A stretch of DNA of 64,000 nt from assembly GCA_963746255.1 (NCBI GenBank), contig CAVVAJ010000009.1, positions 124,001 through 188,000 of the forward strand, written 5' to 3'. This document shows, piece after piece, positions 58,867 to 64,000 of the stretch; the stretch's first letter is position 1, and each line of letters begins with the position of its first letter. The translations under genes were made by a program, and so were the position numbers. A model generated the notes under the pieces. It worked only from the letters and a program-made list of their open reading frames with translations, was not told where the DNA came from and made no database searches. This stretch comes from DAOVXM01 sp963746255. GTDB taxonomy: Bacteria > Chloroflexota > Anaerolineae > Anaerolineales > UBA4823.

Positions 58867-59622
58867 CTAAAGGTCAAATTCCATCATATCGGTTGCAAGG
58901 AAGACAGGCACTCCGAAAGTTGATGCCGCCTCTGCTGTAATACGCTCTGAAAAAAATTCACCGGTTGGATAGTGGATCAGATAAAGCGCTTGGACATTTG
59001 CTTTATTTGCTTGAGAGCCAGCCTGTGCCGCTGAAGTATGCCCGAAAGAGGCACCCGAGGCTTCATGAAGAAGGAAATCGACATCGCGAGCGAGATTCTC
59101 GACAGCTTCACACGGCTCCGTGTCACATGAATATACCAGTACTTTCTGGGAAGCGACTATTTCAATCCTTAAGCCGATCGTCGGCACGATGTGTTTGACT
59201 GGTGATGAGAAAATTCTAAATTCTGAATTCGAAAGTACTGGTGAGAGCTCGATTTCCTGTAATGTATGAAAATGGATTGGGAATAGGTTCGGCCATGTTT
59301 CCCAATCATATGAATCCATCATCTTCTGGATACGCTCGAGTGTATGCTCGAGTCCATATATCTGCAGTGGTTGTTTACGCCCAAGCAGCCAAATACTCAT
59401 CAGGTATGAAGCAACTCCCGACACGTGATCCGGGTGAAAATGCGTTAGGACCAGATCGCTTACTCCGTTGTGATCAATCCCGAGTGAACGCAGACGTAAT
59501 AACGGATTTACAGAACAGTCTATCAATACCGTATAATCCCCACCCTGAAGGACCATATGCGTATTTTGATGCTTCTCCGCTGGAATGGCATATGACGAAC
59601 CGAGAATGGTTAATTTAGCCAA
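58867..59622 (-). CDS. MBL-fold metallo-hydrolase (RNase Z-like branch)
   Basis: A 251-residue protein with a glycine-rich start (LTILGSSYAIP), the zinc motif THFHPDHVSG, and later HIVPTIGLRIE, SCDTEPC and HEASG segments that supply further ligands. The shape matches RNase Z/ElaC and phosphodiesterase-like members, but the exosite arm of true RNase Z is not evident. The substrate is unknown. A strong terminator follows. Confidence 0.85.
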   Translation of the reverse strand: MAKLTILGSSYAIPAEKHQNTHMVLQGGDYTVLIDCSVNPLLRLRSLGIDHNGVSDLVLTHFHPDHVSGVASYLMSIWLLGRKQPLQIYGLEHTLERIQKMMDSYDWETWPNLFPIHFHTLQEIELSPVLSNSEFRIFSSPVKHIVPTIGLRIEIVASQKVLVYSCDTEPCEAVENLARDVDFLLHEASGASFGHTSAAQAGSQANKANVQALYLIHYPTGEFFSERITAEAASTFGVPVFLATDMMEFDL

Positions 59623-59653
59623 AACAATAACCCTCCTGATCGAGAATTAGCAA

Positions 59654-61075
59654 TTACCCTCCCAATAATAACACGGCTACACGTGGGGTAAGGTAGACTT
59701 CAAGTAATGCAGCACCAATGAACAGGGGTAACACCAGAGCTACGACAACACGCGCCCAGTTACCCAATCCTTTGCTAAACGCTTCACCTATCGTTTGATC
59801 ATATGCAGGGCTCGCCAGGATTGCACCCAAGTTCAACAGCGCTGCCCCAGCAATAATTAGAGCAGGGATTTCTAAAATACCATGTGGAATTATGAACGCC
59901 AGAGTAAAAGTAAATGGCGAAAGACCGGCAGCAGCAAAATTCGCCATGAAGTATCCTAAGAGGATCATCGGCAGCATGAATACCAGCATACCTAATACTC
60001 CGAATGTGAATACCCCTAGCACCATACCGATCAACAGTGCACGCAAATTATGCAGCCATACTTGACCTGCACCGACAACTGAAAATAAGCGAATTGCGTC
60101 CAACCCTTCGACGAATCCCTGACCAAGGCTCTCCCAATCGATAATTTCTGGAGGCAGTGGAAAAGATCCAGCAACAATGGAGCCAATATACAAACCAACC
60201 AAGAGAAGCACTCCAACAATGAACATCGGCAGTGATAGTTCCCGGCGGACATAAGCAAACACATCCCGATACCAGTCCAGCAAATTGTGTTTTCCACCAA
60301 CAAACGTCCTGATGAATAATGTACCAAACCACTTGAAGTTAATACTGTCTAATTCCCGGCCCAATAGTTCTTCACGGTGAAAATGAACCACCCCGGTCCG
60401 AATTAACAAAACCGACACCACAAGTAAACCCGCAATCACCCACCATAGGATCGGATACCGCGCCCAGAACATAATGATGCTCTCGCCCTGGATGAGGAAA
60501 ACCATCGGGATGATGATGAAAGAAGACAGTAAATTCGCAGCCCTGACCGAGGTTGTCTGAGTTGAAATCACGACTGCAGCACTAACCATGACTAAAGCCT
60601 GGACGGTGGTCAGCGAGACAATTTGCGTAAGTAAAATCGGTGAAGGTGTCCATCCCACTTGCCAGTAAACACCTATCAAATACACACTGATCCCCAGGTA
60701 GGCCGCTAATAGAGGTGGAACAAGTGCGGCAAGCAGTTTACCAAGATAGAGCTGCCTATCCTCTAAAGGGCTGGCGAGAAGCGGTTCGATGCTTTTTCTT
60801 TCCTTCTCACCAACGAAACTGTCTAAAGCGATTACTAATGAAACCGTAATTGGGAAGAAACCAACAATCATCAATAGAAAGGGGATCAATCGATCCCCAA
60901 TCTCGGGTGCGCCATAATTTTCAACGAACTGCACCGCCTGACGGGCAGTGAAGTTCATTAAGATTGGGAACAGGAGGGTTAGTCCGATAATTGGGAAAAT
61001 GATCCGCCAATCACGGAACTGGTCACGAACCTCACGCCGGGCAACAATCAGAACAGGCTTCAGATTCTGCAACAT
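59654..61075 (-). CDS. ABC-2 type permease fused to a SpoIIM-like membrane domain
   Basis: 473 residues. The first ~240 are an ABC-2 exporter permease (ARREVRDQFRDWRIIFP, DSFVGEKERKSIEPLLASPL, six membrane segments). From ~300 on, a second membrane domain has the SpoIIM/DUF95 pattern: LHNLRALLIGMVLGVFTFG and IIPHGILEIPALIIAGAALL. The start lies three bases after the stop of the ATPase gene, so both form one transporter. The cargo is unknown. Confidence 0.85.
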   Translation of the reverse strand: MLQNLKPVLIVARREVRDQFRDWRIIFPIIGLTLLFPILMNFTARQAVQFVENYGAPEIGDRLIPFLLMIVGFFPITVSLVIALDSFVGEKERKSIEPLLASPLEDRQLYLGKLLAALVPPLLAAYLGISVYLIGVYWQVGWTPSPILLTQIVSLTTVQALVMVSAAVVISTQTTSVRAANLLSSFIIIPMVFLIQGESIIMFWARYPILWWVIAGLLVVSVLLIRTGVVHFHREELLGRELDSINFKWFGTLFIRTFVGGKHNLLDWYRDVFAYVRRELSLPMFIVGVLLLVGLYIGSIVAGSFPLPPEIIDWESLGQGFVEGLDAIRLFSVVGAGQVWLHNLRALLIGMVLGVFTFGVLGMLVFMLPMILLGYFMANFAAAGLSPFTFTLAFIIPHGILEIPALIIAGAALLNLGAILASPAYDQTIGEAFSKGLGNWARVVVALVLPLFIGAALLEVYLTPRVAVLLLGG

Positions 61076-61078
61076 GGG

Positions 61079-62017
61079 CTAATGTCCGTGCAAGCTTTCG
61101 CTTGTGGATTGGCCGATTGCATGTAGGTAGACATGCTCAATGCTTTTTGTGATCTCCTGTAGGCTGATCACTGGTAATCCCCTGGCTAATAAATACTGCA
61201 ACACAAGCGGATTTGTTGTAGCGGCATCATTCGTCTGGTAATGGAGCCAGTTTTCACCAGTAGCCACCAAAACCGCCCTGTCAGGAAGATTTATTTCGTG
61301 ATCATTAAGTTGAGTGCTGAATCTGATTTCGTACTCAGCGGTCCCGAAATAGCGCCTCTTCAGATCCTGAGGTGTCCCTTGAGAGATTATTTTACCCAGC
61401 TGTATGATCGCTAACTGGTCTGCTAATTCCTCTGCTTCCGCTAGATTATGTGTGCAAATGATAATTGTGCGGCTAGCCGAGCGAAGCTCCTTAATCGCAT
61501 CCCTGACGAGACGAGAGCTTTCCGGGTCCATAGCAGAGGTCGGTTCATCCAGCAGCAACACCGGTGGATTATGCAGCAGTGCTCGTGCGAGTGCTAATTT
61601 TTGGCGCATGCCCTTTGAATATTCACCAATTCTCCGCTGGCGATCATTATATAAACCAAAATCACTGAGCAATTTGTCAATCCTCGCAGTCCGCAGCTCT
61701 GCATCTAGACCATATACCTGCCCATAAAAATCGAGATATTCACCTGCTGGCATCCGGGTATATAACCCGTGGTGTTCCGTCAAGATGCCGACAGACGCAC
61801 GGACCTGATGGGGCTGCTCTAGTACGTCATACCCCGCCACACTGGCGGTGCCGCGGGTCGGTTTTAAGATAGAAGTCAGCATCCTGACGAAGGTCGTCTT
61901 CCCAGCACCATTTGGTCCCAACAAAGCCAGCACTTCACCGGCTTCGACGTGCAGGTTAACACCATCGACTGCCCACAACCCATTGAAACTTTTACTCAAA
62001 TCGTGTGTAGAGATCAT
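61079..62017 (-). CDS. ABC transporter ATP-binding protein
   Basis: A 312-residue ATPase with Walker A LLGPNGAGKTTFVRML, signature YSKGMRQKLALARALL, Walker B VLLLDEPTSAMDP and the switch histidine in IICTHN. Its ~90-residue C-terminal extension resembles exporter ATPases of the NatA type. It is coupled to the permease gene three bases downstream. The ATG at 62017 is chosen; an in-frame TTG lies at 62029. Confidence 0.93.
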   Translation of the reverse strand: MISTHDLSKSFNGLWAVDGVNLHVEAGEVLALLGPNGAGKTTFVRMLTSILKPTRGTASVAGYDVLEQPHQVRASVGILTEHHGLYTRMPAGEYLDFYGQVYGLDAELRTARIDKLLSDFGLYNDRQRRIGEYSKGMRQKLALARALLHNPPVLLLDEPTSAMDPESSRLVRDAIKELRSASRTIIICTHNLAEAEELADQLAIIQLGKIISQGTPQDLKRRYFGTAEYEIRFSTQLNDHEINLPDRAVLVATGENWLHYQTNDAATTNPLVLQYLLARGLPVISLQEITKSIEHVYLHAIGQSTSESLHGH

Positions 62018-62119
62018 GCACTCCACCAAAGTAGGAAATGCGGTGTATGGGCTACGGCAGGAAATATTTTCACTACAGTTGAACGAATGATCAATCTATG
62101 TGAGTTTCGCTTTTGTTTA

Positions 62120-62926
62120 TTATTGAGCAGGGGTTCTTGTACCTGGTCGCTTATGACGCCAAATCAAGATCCCAGCAGATGTGAGGGCTACCAGAGCCAT
62201 AAATAGCTGATTGATATTAATCCCGCCGACATTCGATGGATCTAAGCGCAGGAACTCCAGGAAGAAACGCCCTACCGGATAGGTGATTAAATAGATTAAG
62301 AAGACATCCCCAGGGATAAGCTTCTTTGAATCACGCGTTGATAACCACATCAAGAAGATGAAATTTGCGAAGTTCCAAATTGATTCGTATAAAAATAACG
62401 GGTGGTAGGTAGCTTGGGTGAAATACTCCGGGAGGCGGAACTCCGGGTCGATATGGATTGCCCAAGGGAGGTTTGATGGCGCACCATATAATTCTTGGTT
62501 GACATAGTTCCCCCAACGTCCAATCGCCTGTCCTAATGCCAAGGCAGGAGCAGCGATATCAACCATCTGTGCAAAGCTGATCTTCCGCCGGCGAGTGAAC
62601 AGCAGCAGTGCTAAAGCGCCACCGATAATTGTGCCTGGGATACCCAATCCCCCGTGCCATATTGCGATCGCATCTAGAGGATGGGTCAAGTAATATCTGG
62701 TTGTTATACCTACCTCAACCATCGAAGCAGGCGGGGTCAATATATGCCAAACTCGTGCGCCGATAATGCCGCCAATTAGCACCCAGATCAAACCGTCCCA
62801 GACAATCTCGCTGTCATAACCCTTGCGTCGGGCGAGCCTCTCGGCAACGAACGCAGCAATGAGCGCACCAACCATCAGGATAATTCCGTAATACCGTATA
62901 TAAAGGGGGCCTAGTTGAAAACCCAT
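62120..62926 (-). CDS. lgt: Prolipoprotein diacylglyceryl transferase
   Basis: A 268-residue membrane enzyme that attaches diacylglycerol to lipobox cysteines, needed for the lipoproteins of this window. It opens with LGPLYIRYYGIILMVGAL and has the signature GRWGNYVNQELYGAPSNLPWAI with the catalytic arginine, and YHPLFLYESIWN. The start has an AGAGGTAG site. Confidence 0.95.
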   Translation of the reverse strand: MGFQLGPLYIRYYGIILMVGALIAAFVAERLARRKGYDSEIVWDGLIWVLIGGIIGARVWHILTPPASMVEVGITTRYYLTHPLDAIAIWHGGLGIPGTIIGGALALLLFTRRRKISFAQMVDIAAPALALGQAIGRWGNYVNQELYGAPSNLPWAIHIDPEFRLPEYFTQATYHPLFLYESIWNFANFIFLMWLSTRDSKKLIPGDVFLIYLITYPVGRFFLEFLRLDPSNVGGININQLFMALVALTSAGILIWRHKRPGTRTPAQ

Positions 62927-62970
62927 TGTGCTACCTCTCTTTGCAAGTTGTTTGTCCTACCTGATGAGTC

Positions 62971-63598
62971 TTACTCATGAGCCTTCTGGCGAATATCATA
63001 GATGCGCTGTACCGCGGTAATATTGGTTAGCACAGCCATAATCCACAGCATGGGTATCGGGAGATTTAGAACCAGTAACGGAGCCATTACGAGATATCGT
63101 TCCATACGAGTCAAGATTTCCCACCTTGGTTTCGTATCCTAACGATTGGGCACGGGCACGGGTATAGGAGACCAGCACTGAGCCGGAAGCCGCGAAATAC
63201 GCTAACATCGCTGGTATCCATTCTCCCATCTGAGCATAGTAGAATATCAAGCCCCCATAGATAACCAGCTCAGAATAACGATCAGTAACCGAATCAACAA
63301 AAGCTCCAAACTCAGAAGCTTCACCCCGCAAGCGTGCCATAGTTCCATCCAAGGCGTCAACTGGTCCCATCAGCAGGATCAGGATCCCACCGATTGTCAT
63401 TTGTCCCCGTGCCAGAAAAACTGCCCCGGCAGTATTCCCAATCAGTCCAAGAATTGTCACTGTGTTCGGCATTAAACCAATGCGATTTAAAAAAGCTGCA
63501 ATTGGATCTAATATGCCTTTGAAACGAACACGGGCTTGATCAGTGAGGGTCGACTTCTTCTCTTCTTCAATACTGGTTTCACTCAATGCAAATTCCAC
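62971..63598 (-). CDS. CDP-alcohol phosphatidyltransferase, frameshifted by one base
   Basis: A membrane enzyme with the family signature spread over DALDGTMARLRGEASEFG and the following AFVDSVTDRYSE (D-G-x2-A-R-x8-G-x3-D-x3-D), and about six membrane segments. It would make phosphatidylinositol phosphate, phosphatidylglycerol phosphate or a similar phospholipid. The C-terminal ~50 residues are in another frame; dropping one base from the TTT run at 63117-63119 gives KVGILTRMERYLVMAPLLV through to QRIYDIRQKAHE and a 208-residue protein ending at 62971. The total length is 3n+1, as expected for one extra base. Confidence 0.85.
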
Positions 63599-63685
63599 CT
63601 TTCTTGGGAGATAATTTTGTATGCTAACTTATGGAGTACTGCCTGTCAAGCAGTACAACTGTTATTGATACTTTAATGATTTCCT

Positions 63686-64000
63686 TCAATCAGCGTCTTC
63701 TTCCGGACCAATCAAGACATCTCGCTCGCGACCACTGCCCTGTGAGGAACCAACAATTCCGAGATCTTCAAGCTCGTCGATTAACCGGGCCGCGCGCGGG
63801 TAGCCGATTCGCAGCCTGCGCTGAAGGAGAGACGCACTGGCACGTTGGGTTTCCCGGACTAGCTCAATAGCTTTTTCAACTAAGTCATCTCGATCGGCTA
63901 GAATCGCTTCTTGTTCCAGTAAGACATCCCAGGGTGGCTTATCTTCCCCCGATATCCCGCTCGTATTCTGCCAGTAAGTGATCACCTTTTCAACCTCTGA
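63686..64000 (-). CDS. ftsK: DNA translocase FtsK, C-terminal end (gene cut by right edge)
   Basis: The frame is open to the window edge. The visible ~104 residues include the winged-helix γ domain that reads KOPS sites: ELVRETQRASASLLQRRLRI followed by GYPRAARLIDELEDLGIVG, close to known FtsK/SpoIIIE ends. The ATPase motor lies outside the window. FtsK pumps chromosome ends at the septum. Confidence 0.9.
   Translation of the reverse strand, partial: SEVEKVITYWQNTSGISGEDKPPWDVLLEQEAILADRDDLVEKAIELVRETQRASASLLQRRLRIGYPRAARLIDELEDLGIVGSSQGSGRERDVLIGPEEDAD

Noticed and set aside
1..64000. CRISPR arrays, tRNA or rRNA genes, insertion sequences, prophage
   Set aside because: No regularly spaced repeats, cloverleaf-like segments, transposase or phage proteins were seen on reading; a short or divergent element could still be missed.

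Overview
The window (about 48-50% G+C by eye) reads as chromosomal DNA of an uncultured Anaerolineae-like member of the Chloroflexota. This is inferred from the gene mix and not proven. The signs are a fused FAD-oxidoreductase/GcvT demethylase, a Ser/Thr kinase with a Thr/Pro-rich extracellular linker, a ruvB-DUF2905-queA block, an FhaA/FhaB pair, an ABC-2 permease fused to a SpoIIM-like domain, an ADP-forming acyl-CoA synthetase and a tungsten aldehyde oxidoreductase. I found no rRNA, tRNA, CRISPR array, prophage or insertion sequence.

Layout. 1-11200: methylated-amine and aldehyde metabolism. A dimethylglycine/sarcosine dehydrogenase-like gene is cut by the left edge, followed by a tungsten AOR with its MoaD-like sulfur carrier, a kinase-aminotransferase fusion, a GNAT protein, a decayed second moaD, a full-length second demethylase and an Lrp/AsnC regulator. 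11500-16000: DinB-like protein, a broken MttB-family methyltransferase, a MOSC-like protein, a squalene/phytoene synthase and a LuxR/MalT-type gene stub. 16000-23400: cellobiose phosphorylase, nitroreductase, fmt, histidine phosphatase, ketopantoate reductase, pyrimidine-nucleoside phosphorylase. 23400-27920: an AT-rich island with an AlgI-like O-acyltransferase and an SGNH partner between two long non-coding stretches. 27920-32600: family 5 uracil-DNA glycosylase, queA, DUF2905, ruvB, upp, a membrane protein. 32800-48800: Ser/Thr kinase, aminotransferase, AlkZ-like protein, SDR, FBPase, Lon-like protease, LLM flavoprotein, repeat lipoprotein, ADP-forming acyl-CoA synthetase with a DRTGG protein, histone-deacetylase-fold protein, PspC. 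48800-64000: lipoprotein, rtcB with archease, fhaA-fhaB-mtnP-SEDS/PBP, tyrS, PH-domain protein, HNH nuclease, MBL hydrolase, ABC exporter, lgt, a CDP-alcohol phosphatidyltransferase and the 3' end of ftsK.

The genes suggest a heterotroph that phosphorolyses cellobiose, oxidises aldehydes through a tungsten enzyme, may make ATP from acyl-CoA with the ADP-forming synthetase, and demethylates glycine-betaine-type compounds.

Four otherwise intact genes (GNAT, fmt, AlgI-like, CDP-alcohol phosphatidyltransferase) each need removal of exactly one base from a short A or T run to read through. Uncorrected homopolymer miscalls are the simplest explanation, and they limit how the other frameshifts can be read. 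The most unusual items are the SEDS-PBP fusion whose transpeptidase lacks its catalytic serine, the decayed moaD, the MttB-family pseudogene with two in-frame TAG codons, and the five-repeat lipoprotein.
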